DNA from: Patagioenas fasciata
Lineage: Eukaryota; Chordata; Aves; Columbiformes; Columbidae
Reading direction: 5' to 3'
Assembly: GCF_037038585.1 (NCBI RefSeq)
Contig: NC_092520.1
Span: 191,312,604-191,376,603 of the forward strand
Length of the DNA: 64,000 bases
The notes beneath the pieces are model-generated. The model saw only the letters and a program-made list of their open reading frames with translations. It was not told the origin of the DNA and did no database searches. Shown piece after piece: positions 13,201 through 25,200 of this stretch (its first letter is position 1; each line of letters starts with the position of its first letter). Position numbers and translations under genes: made by a program.

Positions 13201-16200
13201 AACTGTTTTCTCCATTTGAAGTCCTAGACAATGTTTTTGCTGGAATAATAAAGAACAGGAGGCCTATCACTAAGGCACTTGTTGAATCTGTAGCATAACC
13301 TTTATACCTAAGGAGAAGTCAACAAGAAAAAAGAAAAACAAACAAAACAACACTTAAATATATATATAGTCAAGAGAAGCAGGTGGAAAGAGTGAGGAGG
13401 AGGATGGAGCAGCAGAAAGGAGCTTTTATGGGCTGACCACAGTTCCTCATTCCCCATCCCCTGTACTTCTTGGTGCAGTGGAAAGAAGCAGAGGAGTCAG
13501 GAATGAAGGAGTGAAGTTGAGCCTGGAATGAAAGGGGTTGAGAGAAAGGTGTTTTAGTTTTTGTCTTTGTTTATCACCATCCAACTCTATTTTTAATTGG
13601 CAATCAAGTTTGGTAACTGGTAAGGGATCTCCCTGTCTTTATTTTGACCCATGAACTTTTTGACCTTATTTTCTCCCCAGTCCTGTTGAGGAGGGAGAGT
13701 GAGAGAGCAGATGGGTGGGAATCTGCTGGCCAGCTAAGGTCAGGTCTCCACGTCTGTAGAAATATTATATGCAAGCCCTCTAAATTCACAAATAAGCCTC
13801 TTGAGTAAACATGTGCCATTTTGGGAAGGAGAATGTTTGGGAATAGCTGGTGCTTAAACAACTAATTTTCACAGTCCATGATAAATTTTGTAACTTTAAT
13901 ATGCTCTGTAACAGATTCAGTCCAACAGACCTTAAGAGCACTGTGCATATCCACAAAGAATGATGCTTTTGTAGTCAAGAGAAGGCAACAGAACTTTGTT
14001 ATTGTCGTCCTGTGGTTGTCGCTACAAGGGTCATAGACACAAGGCCTGTGTTTATTTTGGTCATTTCCGGTGCCTAAGTACTGTATGCACTCAGGTTTCT
14101 TAAACTGATCCAATATCTTCTGACATGTACAGAGTAGCCCTAAGATCAGGTAAAGTGCAAAGCTGAGCTCTCAGGCCATTTTAATGCATCCATCTGATTC
14201 TGTTACATACTGTTACGTGGTGAGACTTCCAAGTCTGACTTTTTTTCAGCCAAGATGGTAATCCAAACGAATAAGAATTTTGGTGTAGAAAATTAAACCA
14301 AACATTTTCTTGAGCTTTTTTTTTTTTCCCCCTGGATGGTCTTCTGTAAGTTTTCCTGAACCAATATATCAGTATTTTTGCCCTCTCAGCATCACACCAT
14401 ATACTTTTCTGCATATGCAGCTACTAAGGCCAAATATAAATTCCTAGCAGACCTTTCCAGCAGCTTAAGGTTTTATGATAAAACAGGACTTCTCCCTGAA
14501 AGGGAAAAGTCATCTCTCAGCCATATATTACAAATGTATAATCACCTCCCTCAGTCTACAAGCAACATTCCGCCTAACACAGCCCACAAAGGCTTGTTTT
14601 CCACCAAGCTGCATTCCAACTGGGTGGCCTCCGGTATGCACTGGTGCTGGGGTTGTTCCTCCCCAGATGCAGGACTTAGTACTTCTCCTTGCTGAATTAG
14701 GGAGGTGCAATTTTTGCTCACAAAAGCTTAGTATTCCTGGTGCAAAACACCATTCCTAGAAAACCTGCTTGGGACACATACAACATCCTGCCATTAGTCA
14801 TACTATCATGGAGACACACATGGCACCATTCCAAGAAGAAGCTTTTCAATCATTATCAAATTTTTAGATAAACTTTTTTCAACGTCCATTTATCCAAGTT
14901 GTAATATAACTGCATATAAAACATTGATTTGCTTGTAACACTGCAAATTTGATTGTCCTATAAAGAAGAAAAAAAAAGCTACTTATTAAGGCGATCTCAC
15001 AACGTCTCCAAATGAGATCATTGCAGAGAACAAGGCTGTGGGCAGAAGTACATAGTGGCCTTGTGTCGGCACTAAAGAAAGGGAGAAATCATGCAGAAAA
15101 AAAAGAAGGAATATACTCAGGGAATAATCTGAGGAAACGTGAGGGAAGTTCACCTTGCACAGACCAGCTGTAATCAGCTGCAGCCCAGTGTTAAACCTTT
15201 TGTTTTTTATGAGGTTCATAAAGTTCTGGCCAAAGGCCAACATGAAACTCCTCTAATTTAACCTAATACCCTACAGCCCGGGATCAGGCCAGGACATGGA
15301 AGGAAACTCTTGTAGCAGAAATGATGTGTGATCTTGTGCTGTCAACAGAAGGGGAGGAAACAGGTGTATTTACACTGTGCTGCTCTCTGTAGTGTTACAC
15401 AAATTTTATCAAAACTTCCTGCTGTTAGCATCCAGAGGGAGGTAACAGGGCAGGAGTGTAAAGGATTAGTCCTTGATAGATTTATAAAATTTTCTTAAGA
15501 AAAATTAACGGGTAAAGGTAATATATATTTGAAAGGTGTCACATAATGCTGCTAAAAAATGACCTCTCGTCAATACTGATACAGTACAAATGTGGATTAA
15601 AAATTGGCTGACATTTCAAAAAGAAGCCCTTAAAGAGTGGAGAGGTATCAGAATTAAATACCAATATTTCTGCTGGAGTTTAAAAGAAAATCAGCATCTG
15701 TATATTAAAGGGTATTCAGTAACTTTTGAGGATGCACACAAGGGGCCAAGAACATGAACATAGGTGGTGAGAATGATGGAAATTTGTTTCTTAAAGCAAA
15801 TCTTTGAGTATTCCATTTAGTTTGTGAAAACAAATCTTATAACATGATATAATTAAACCAGATACGTATATCCTTAAAGGACCTGTCACAGAAAAGTTTT
15901 TATTCCACCAGGGAAAGACAAAAACAGATGGCTGGAAGCTATATTCAGACAGAAAAGAAGGTGTGAGATTATCTTGTTTAGTTTGGCAAGAGAGATGATT
16001 ATCAACCAGGACAAAATCAAGGAAAGCTTGATTCCAAATCTGAGGAACCTGTGCTTTACCACCCTGAAATCAAGTCTGGATACTTTCTGGGAATTCGTGT
16101 TCTATGAAGATAAATCTGTACTGGGCTTAACACACAAAACAAGCTCTTCTGATCCTTACCATGTTAGAATACAGGAACTGACAGTGCTGTCTGGTTTAAG

Positions 16201-19200
16201 GCACCAGGAGTGGTTTGAATCCCACCTAATGGGACCCACTCACTGTTCTGGGGGGGTCTCAAGGTTATTTGTAGTTGTGACATTGCAGCTTTTCAGAAGG
16301 ACAAAGCTTATCTGTGCTGGTGACAGAACTTCCCTGAGGCTGGCTAGCTTTCCCCTGGAAAGTAAGTAGTATCAGATTTCTGTTAAGAAACCCAGTTTCT
16401 AAGGGTAGACAATATTTCCTTACAGTTGTTCCCTGTAACTTAAATTAAGGATGTTGTGCATGTGCCAATCCGTGTACTTAAATCCAAAACACTGAACAGT
16501 TTTGTACCCGGAGGCATTGGATAACAGGTGCCTAGCAGATGTAAGCCACAGTTCATACACTGCTAGAAGCCTCTTGGACATCACAGTGGTGAGTGCAACA
16601 TAACCATCAACAGAAACTCAGTTCCTGCGTTTTGAGTTCTTTTTCCTGTTTCTTTTTTTTCCTTAAAGAAGATGTCTTACTACTACTCCCAACTGTACCT
16701 GTGCTGGCTCCTTGTCCCACTGGTACATCTTGGCTGAGAAGTTTTTACTGCTCAGGAAAGAAAAAAACTAATTGCCTGGTTTTATACCTGTTAATGCAAT
16801 TAATTGATAGATGAAAACTACCTAGAAACAGGCAAGATCTGAATAGTAAGAAATGCTTTCTTTCCCCTTAAAGGTTTTGTTAGGGAGTAATGCAAGCTTT
16901 ACTTCTCTTCAGGTTACCTCACCCAGCTTATAACATGATTCAGCCTAATGTGACAAGACATGTGCTTTCATTCCTTTCCAAAGGAAATGTTAGAGGACAT
17001 CCACAAAGTGACATCTGCATACAGAACCTGTAACCCCACTTATCAAGGGCATATTCTGCTTTTCCCTGCCAATGAACAAAATCCTCAGACAATGATAAAC
17101 AGACAACTTCAAATAGGAAAATGTGGATCTCTGGGCTGAATAATCAATTTGAGCCATAAATGCTGAATTTGAAAGGTTGTTTATGATGTCTGTTTTTCAG
17201 TATTGGATGTATCTCATTAAATTATGCTCAATGAGCACTGAATGTTAATATAAAGCAGAAAGAGAAGCAAAGCCATCCTGATCGCTTAGCTGGCTGATTG
17301 CTTCATTAGGTAAACACTCCAAAAACCCTTTAAGAAGACAGTGTTTTTAATGAGACAATGATCATCAGCTCTGCTGTTGTTAGAAGGGGGAGAATGTTCT
17401 TCTGCAATTTTTTAGTAATTAAAAAGTAAACAATTTTAAAACAAACTTAGTTTTTAACACACTTTTTAATGCTATTTTTAAACAAAATATTTTTTTTTTT
17501 TGCACTTAAGTCTTCAAAGAGCTACAATTATTCCTATTACATCCCATACTAGACTTTCTGGCAGAGCACTGGGATGGGTGGGTGCTGGTGGGTGTGGGTG
17601 GATATGGATGGTGGGAGTACATTTAAAGAGAGGAGGCACGATGGATGCATGGTCACATGTAATTTACGACAGATGCACAGGAAAACAAAATGGAAAATTA
17701 CCATCTAAGTCCAGCACTGCCCTTTGGCCCATTCAGTAACCAATGTTAAATCCAGAAGGGCATAAACAGCACAAAGTCCTGCAACTACTTCCCAGTACTC
17801 CAGAACAAGACTCAGACCTTTATCACAGAAGAACAGAACTGAAATTACAGTAATTACAGCAGGAGAACAGGGCATATCTCAGTATTATAAATTCTTGTAA
17901 GAACAACTGATTTCTCCAGGAAAAAAGTTGAGGTGATCCTGGGGAAGGGACTGAAAACCAAGCTGCAGCAGAAGCCCAAAAAAATGTGATAGTTCCTGAA
18001 TTGCTCCTGGCTTTTTGGTGGTTAGTTGGGCTGTGATGTTAAGTGAGTTATGCATGAACAGATAGTAATTTATATAATTATTTAGTGATATGATAACAGG
18101 GGATGTTGGTCTGTACGCATACAAGTGTGGATGTCACTAAGGGCAGTAGATCAAAAAATTCTAACCAAAGATTTATTCTTGAAATTGTAGATTTGATGAG
18201 GAAGCAGAATACTGTAATATCAGTCATCATGCATTCTCCCTCACTGGATGAAGTCTCAAAACTAGGCATAATCCCTCTTAGGAGACACTTTATTTTATCT
18301 TGTAATGAGTTTAGCACATTTCAGATATTGCACATGTAGATCTATGAAATTGCTGGAGTTCACCTGTTCTATATAGATTCAACCTAGAATATTTCAGAAA
18401 TATTGAAAGCCTGGGGAGCATTCTTTTTGTTTGTTTGTTTGTTTTAATTGAGAAGAAAAGAATATATGCAGTTAAGTCAGTGTAGTTCTTGTTGGCGTAT
18501 ATCAAAAACATTACTTACTTTGGGAAAAGTGAAGACCATCCTGGGATGAAGCCAGGCTCTCTGGTGAACCACAGCAGGGTCATTAGAATGAATAAGACAA
18601 ATGTAACAATTTCTGGGTAGCTACAACAGGAACGGAATGGGTTATACATTTTCCTGAATTTGCACTTGGATTTACTCACTCTTGTTTGCAGATTTATAGT
18701 TTGACGCACCTCATTGGTCCAAGCTTCTCATACTCCTCTCGAATCACCTGTTCTGAGGCCTTTTCTCTGGCCGTTATTTTCTTGCACCTCTTGAACATAT
18801 TTTTAAAACTGGAATGTAAATCAGCAATATTGAACAAAGAATTAGCGCTCTATACAGAAAAAAAAAAAAAAAAAAAAGAAATCCAAACTTTCCAATAGCA
18901 CTTTACAAAAGTAAAATCTTCAATTTACAGTGCAGTATCTCCTATTTAATTATCACACACCAAATTGAGCATATTTGAATTAACTGACAAAGCCCAGTGG
19001 GAGATTGACAGAAGCAGCAACAAATTTGTCCTGTTATTGACTAGCTCATTTGGCCAGGAAGGATGAAACCTACAATCATGGGGACTAATTGAAACAATCA
19101 AATATCTAACCTGGCGATTTAATGAGTCATCTGTGACTTTGCTGTACTTTGTTTTCTAATGAAAACGTTTGTATCACAGGAGTAGTCTCCCTACTGACCA

Positions 19201-22200
19201 GCAGACTATTCGGTGTGATCTTGGTTTTAATTCTTGGATAAGACCCTTACACTGTGTTAAAAAGAACATTATCAAAACAAACAAGAGAAATGAAACAATA
19301 AATGTTCACACAGGGAGTGACAAGCATGGGATGATTTTAAGGCGGCATAACAGTAGACAGTCTTGCTCTTCGTCTCTTGCGCCATGTGTAGCCATGTAGT
19401 TGTGGAAGACAGATGTCTGTGTTGTTATCTCTTCAGATGCTAGTGAACTCATGGAGAACAAGGCTTTGAAGAACCAGCCTGAAAGGAGCAGTTTTCCTCT
19501 CCAAAACCTTAAAAGCACAAGCTCTGAGGGAAAAAAAAACCCACCATACCACCACATATAAATTTTGGAAAAGTGGAATCTTTTTATTTCAGATTTACAG
19601 ATATAGTCATCCAGTTTGTAACACAGATATTGCTCAAATATTCAAGCCAATCCCTGATTCCAGTGAAGGACAACTTCCTAACTATAAATCTTCCAGTCTT
19701 AGATTAAAATGCGTAAATTTCAGTATCCTTTCAGTATCCTCCTCTCCTACACACATGGACTGTGTAATGATTATGTCTGTTTATTCTAAAGAATGGATAT
19801 CATCGTTTGTGATACGGAATTTTCAGTCTGGGCTGAGTTGTCCCATCCAGAGATTCAGTCATACTAATCAAGGATGCAAAATCACTGTTGCTGCATAATT
19901 TTCCTATTGAGACTGTTAAACTTAACTACAGTGTTCACTCCCAGCACAGAATACCTCTTCTACCATCAAACTTTAGTTTTATTGATTGCAACATTTACTT
20001 ACTCAAACCCAAGGAAAATCCACTGGAGCCAGATCCAGGAGGTCACCAGAATAGTAACTGTGATAGGGATGGAAAGGATAAACCAGGATCCAAAACTGAT
20101 GCACTGACAATCTGGGTAACGTCTGAATGAAAGTAAAACATGGTTCAGTTGAGCTTTGTGAAGGAATGAAGACTTTTGAGAAGCGCCAGAAAGCCATGAT
20201 GCAAGACAGTGCTTCTGGCTGGCAATTGACTTCTGCATGAGGTGGCAGGAGACAAGGAAGGACCACTCGCAGCACTGAGGACCATTAAGACTGCAGAGAA
20301 ACAGAACCTGAAGAAAAACAGTTCTTTGACAGGAGACTTTAGTACAAGAAAATCCACTCAGATGAACAAGCTCCAATGAACTTAGAAGACAACAGTAGAG
20401 ACAACATTGAGACTTGTATTGTTTAAAGTTCTGTAAGGGATTCAAAACTAATTAGAAACAAAATTACTTATTTCCAGGGAAGGCAGGAATGTTCATTTTT
20501 AGGCGGATTTTCTCTCCGATCACCTTGTTTCTTCGATGTTGTCTTAATCTACTGTTTACAAATATGGGCCCTTCAACAAGAACTCTCCCTGTCATGTGCG
20601 TTTCAGAAAAGAAGAAATAGGCTTTGGCTTTCTGAAAGAAATAAATTTAGTGTTGAATGAGATACAAGCCACACAAGCAAAAAGGCCAGGTAAATTAATC
20701 CTGTTCTTCAATTTACTTTATGAACAGAAGTTATTCTTTCTTTTAGCTCCTCTAGCTCTACCGAAAGAACTTTAAATGTGAAAAGTGAGAAAATTCTAGT
20801 CTCCTTGAACAGCCTTCCTCCTTGATGCAAAAATCAGCTGGAAGGGAAATCATAATGTCCAGACAGAGTCTGTAATTACTGTTTCAAATCATTAGCCAAT
20901 CTTTTGTATTTCAGACCTTGCTAGAAGAAAAGGAATTCTGATGGTTACATAGGTCTTTGAGGCAGTAAATGGTTATTATTAATGCTTTCTAAATATTGTG
21001 CAATTTTAGGATTGATCTACATTTATTACAATGTTACATATATTGCAATTAAAATGCCAACTGGGACTGAACCAAAACTCCTACCCACTTGTTGAGGTGA
21101 TACTCTAAATTGCAACTGTACATAGTGATAAGACAGTGAAACTGGAACAAGAAGAGACATTGTGTTATTGTATGTAATTTACTGATTACATAGCTATCTA
21201 CCATTTATTGCATGATTAGCCACATCACAGTTTGAATATATGAGTTCCAAGATAGGAAAAAAAATGATATCAGCATAGCAATGACTTAGCATTTCATCAC
21301 TTGCTAATGTGTTTATGATCTTTCTGGAACACCAACAGATTTGTTCCATAGAACAAATCCAGGTAAGATTAGTCCTCTTCTAAAATTCTAGATACTATGT
21401 TGTTGTGTCTTTTTACATACATTAAAGAATGGAGAAATCCTGAGAGGATCAGTAACAAATCTGTCTTGAAAAGGAGCCTTTATGGAAGTTGGTCTCACTG
21501 GCAGGATGCTTCAGCCCTGTGGAACACGGTATAATTGCTTGTCCTAAACCAACAGCAGGCTGGGGATTCCCAGCAGCACACAGGCTCCAAAGTTAACACA
21601 TATATACTGATTTCCTCTTTAAGTGACAAATGAAAAGGAGGGAAGGAGAGAATAGTAAACACTAATTCCATCTTATTTAATACTAAAATTGGGAAGATAT
21701 GAGGAATATGGAATTTTGCAGTGCTATTTAATGTGTTTTGTTACTGAGTGGGAAAAGCAGGAATATGCTGCATGTGCAGCCCTTTTGCTGAATTATTCTC
21801 CTTCAAATGCTTATGATACATGAAGGTAGACTGCAAATGTGTCCAGGTCATGATAACAGGTCAATTCCCACTTCACGCAGGGCATATATACAAATGAGAC
21901 CTCTAAGGAGATGGGGAGCAAGACAGTTAAAGGTAAAAATATTTGCACAGTTAGGCGGTCGATTCAGTTTAAGTTAAGGATTAGGCTCAGTGGTTGTGTA
22001 AAGATTAAACAAAATCCTGTTGGGGTATAAAACTGGATTAGACACACAGTGCCCCATGTACAGCCTAGGCTCCTAGCAGAGGACAAAGACCTGGGGAGGG
22101 AACAATCTGCTTATGCATTCTTGAAGAGACTGTTAATAGCTAAGACAAACTGAAAAAACAGCTGCAAGCCAGTCTTCTTCAAGTTTCATACAGCTGCAGG

Positions 22201-25200
22201 GAAATCAAGAGGAACAGTTCTTACACCTACTAATCAATCTTGGATTCTTCTAAGCTCCTGAGTGTGATGCCTGCTTGAACCAGAAATGCTTGCATGTCTG
22301 AAAGTTTAAGCCTGAAGGACTTATAATGCCTTAGTCTGCCCTGTGTAGTTCTTTGCCCCAATAACAGGCACTCCGTTAGAATTTCCCTACTGTTTCCATT
22401 GTCGCTATTCTCTTAGCACAAGCTGATTTGCAGACTGTACCACTTGAGTCCTCTTTAACAGCATGCCAAAGCCAAATTTCATCCATTCATGGAGCACACA
22501 CTGGAAGAAAATCTATCAAAACTGGTCTTTCTCCATTTTGTCATCTGCAATACAGAATAGTGGGTGGAGGGTAGTAAAAGGACTGTGTTTTTCTTTTTTC
22601 TATTTTAACATTAGAGTAGGAATATTTTTGGAAATGACTAGTCTGCAGAAGAACTTCAGCAAGAACTTTTGGTTTCTTAAAAGCTTTGGAATGAAATCTG
22701 CCAATTTTCTTTTCAAAATAGCTCTACTTAGAAAAGAAAAGGAATATTAAAGAATGTTTTTATACCCTAAAAAAAATGTCTTACTTTGAATTCAAAGTTT
22801 CAGAGCAGTTTGAAATAATTTGTTTTTTCTTTGGTTAACAGACCTAAATCCCCATTTCATCACTGCACTAAGCAAAGCCTCCTGAATGTCTCCTGGTGAC
22901 CTTTGCTAAGAAGACCTGAACTTAGCTCCTGCTGTACTTAGAAATTAATAACAGTTCTTTAGGGCCAGGTAGTGTCTTTCTCCTCAGATAAGCCCATCCC
23001 CTTTTTCCTGCAACCATTCAAGGAGTAAAGTACTACTTAACCAAAGAATGACCATCTTGTTGCATGTGTTAGGAAATCACTTATAGCCTTTGCCAGTGTA
23101 AGGCAAATAAAAACATGCAACTTCACTTTATCTCTTTAACAAATAATAACAGAAAGAAAGAAATAGAATCAAACAATATAGAATCAAAGGGTAAGGTTTC
23201 TAATGCATTTTATAGGAGCCATGTGAGACCTCAGGAAAGAACAGTTAAAATTCTGGATTAAGAAGAATATAAATAATTTAACATAGTTGCTTACGTATTG
23301 AACTGCTCAGCAAAAATCAGATTAGTCGATGTTCCTGTAATTGTGGTCAGCCCTCCGATAGTAGCAGAATAAGCAACACATAAGCACATCACTTTGAAAA
23401 CTCCACTGTATTTGTCCTTTCTGTTTTTTCTCACTGTTTCAACAGGTGGTAGATTCTGTTTAGAAAGAAAGTACACTAATTAATATATGAGAAGGGCTCA
23501 TCATCAAGCATGAAAGTAAGATTCAAGGATGTCCCAGAAGAGCCAGAAAATTTACTGGCAATATAGCTGTACACAGCAGTTTTGTTTGCTGTTACAGTGG
23601 TATTACAATTGTTCATGAAATGGAGAAGGAGGAAGAGCCAAATCCTGAAGTCCTTTTCCCGAGCTGTCTCAGTCTTTACACAAGAACTTCCTCTATATGT
23701 GTTGATATCTATAGAGACCTGATATATAGGGTTTGTACTCTAGTGAGGCTGGTTGTAAAACACTTGTATAGAAATACACTGGGAGCACAAAACCACTAAT
23801 GAAATAACTACATAAACAAACTGTATGTGTATCTACACTTATCTCTTATTCATAGCAAAACTAGCTTCATTGCTAGCTGTGCCATGTCAGGTGTTACATA
23901 GAAGAGAGATTTATGTACAAACTAAGCTACACACATTAGCTGCATAATAAAGTCACCTTAAGTACCTCTTCCTTTTCTTTTTCATTTTCTTTTTCAATTG
24001 TGCACACAGTACTAGCCACATCATTGTCATACCTGGAAAAGCAAAAGTACATATTGTAGTGAACAGATACTCTATTTAGATGAATTCTTAGAGCAGAATT
24101 TAGTAAATGAATAACTATTACCCGTTAACTTGTTTTTCTTTCTCTTTCCAGTCACTGCTTTCACATTCTTCTGTATTTTCTGTAAGACATGGATGCAAAG
24201 ACGGATTAGTATTTAACTGGAAAAGCTCCATTGGCATGTCCCATTCCATGCAACCATATCACATCATCCCGTGAATACATTTACAAGTGTTAGTTGTGCA
24301 CCTGTTCAGTTTTAATTAATTTTTGTGAGCACGAGAGACCTCATAGATAGTAATCCAAGAGAAGCCTTGCAGTGAGGCATGTAATGATGATAGCACTTCC
24401 CTAGCCGTTCAGCTTTATTTTATGTGGTATTTAGTCCACTGCAGAGTGAGGATGGACATAGGCAAAAAAAGTGCTGCGTGCCTACCGTCCAGCTCCAGTG
24501 CTGGGTTGATGGAGCCGTTGGAGCAAGACATCTCCAGTGCATCAGCTTCTGTTTCAGCTTTGATGATCTGCTGAGCTACAGCCTCTACAATTGGCATCAC
24601 CATGGCAGCAGCAGAGGTGTTGCTGAGCCACATTGACAAGAAAGCACAGCTCACCATGAAACCCAGCGTAAGCCTGGAAGAGGAGAGAAGAGTGTATGGC
24701 TTCTACAGCAACACCTCATATCACTGCTCTGTTTAATATAAATTGAGAGATTTTCAACAGAAAACCTAAATATAAAAGACATCAAAAACCTAAAGTTTGT
24801 AATTCATCTCTGAGGAACTTTATGAATTTAAATTATTTTGATCACAGACACTGAAATTACCATTTTTTAAAGGATCAAATGTATTATAAATTGAAACAGA
24901 AGCAATAAGGTTTATTTACAGAATAATACTATACTTGAATCATCTTTGAAGAGCACCATGCATGTCACAAGTTCAAATGAAAGTTTAAATGGTTATACTT
25001 CAGATGTTATTAATCTCGTACTGTCCAGCTAGGTCAAAACCCTGGACTTACCCCTTAGGCTGTGAGTCCTCTAGATACCAGTCCAGGTTTTACAGGAAGA
25101 AATATTAACAATTCAGTTATTGGTACTTAACTTGCTTCTTAATCAGAGCCCCAAGACAGGTGTAGGGATTATTTGTACTTCAATAAACACCATGCTTGAA

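Larger units (their letters stand above)
10483..13203 (-). other. SLC13A1 introns 11-13 region
   Basis: Introns 10483-11409, 11572-12242 and 12353-13203. I see no repeats, RNA genes or extra exons in them. Confidence 0.6.
13308..18518 (-). other. SLC13A1 intron 10
   Basis: The largest intron (5.2 kb). It holds an LTR-like dispersed repeat (13525-13760), a G-quadruplex motif (17571-17598) and a 131-codon + strand open frame at 15974-16369 (see findings). A TTTG simple repeat sits at 18426-18445. Confidence 0.7.
23456..24485 (-). other. SLC13A1 introns 4-6 region
   Basis: Introns 23456-23965, 24033-24121 (89 nt) and 24180-24485 flank the two small loop exons 5 and 6. Nothing else is seen. Confidence 0.6.

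Noticed and set aside
19999-20445. 148-codon minus-strand frame, the longest in the window
   Set aside because: Only its last part (20122-20003) is SLC13A1 exon 8; the rest is intron 7 that happens to lack stops.
21840-22330. TATA-bearing block (TATAAAAC near 22027) that might be an LTR
   Set aside because: No matching copy, no defined ends and no R/U5-like order.
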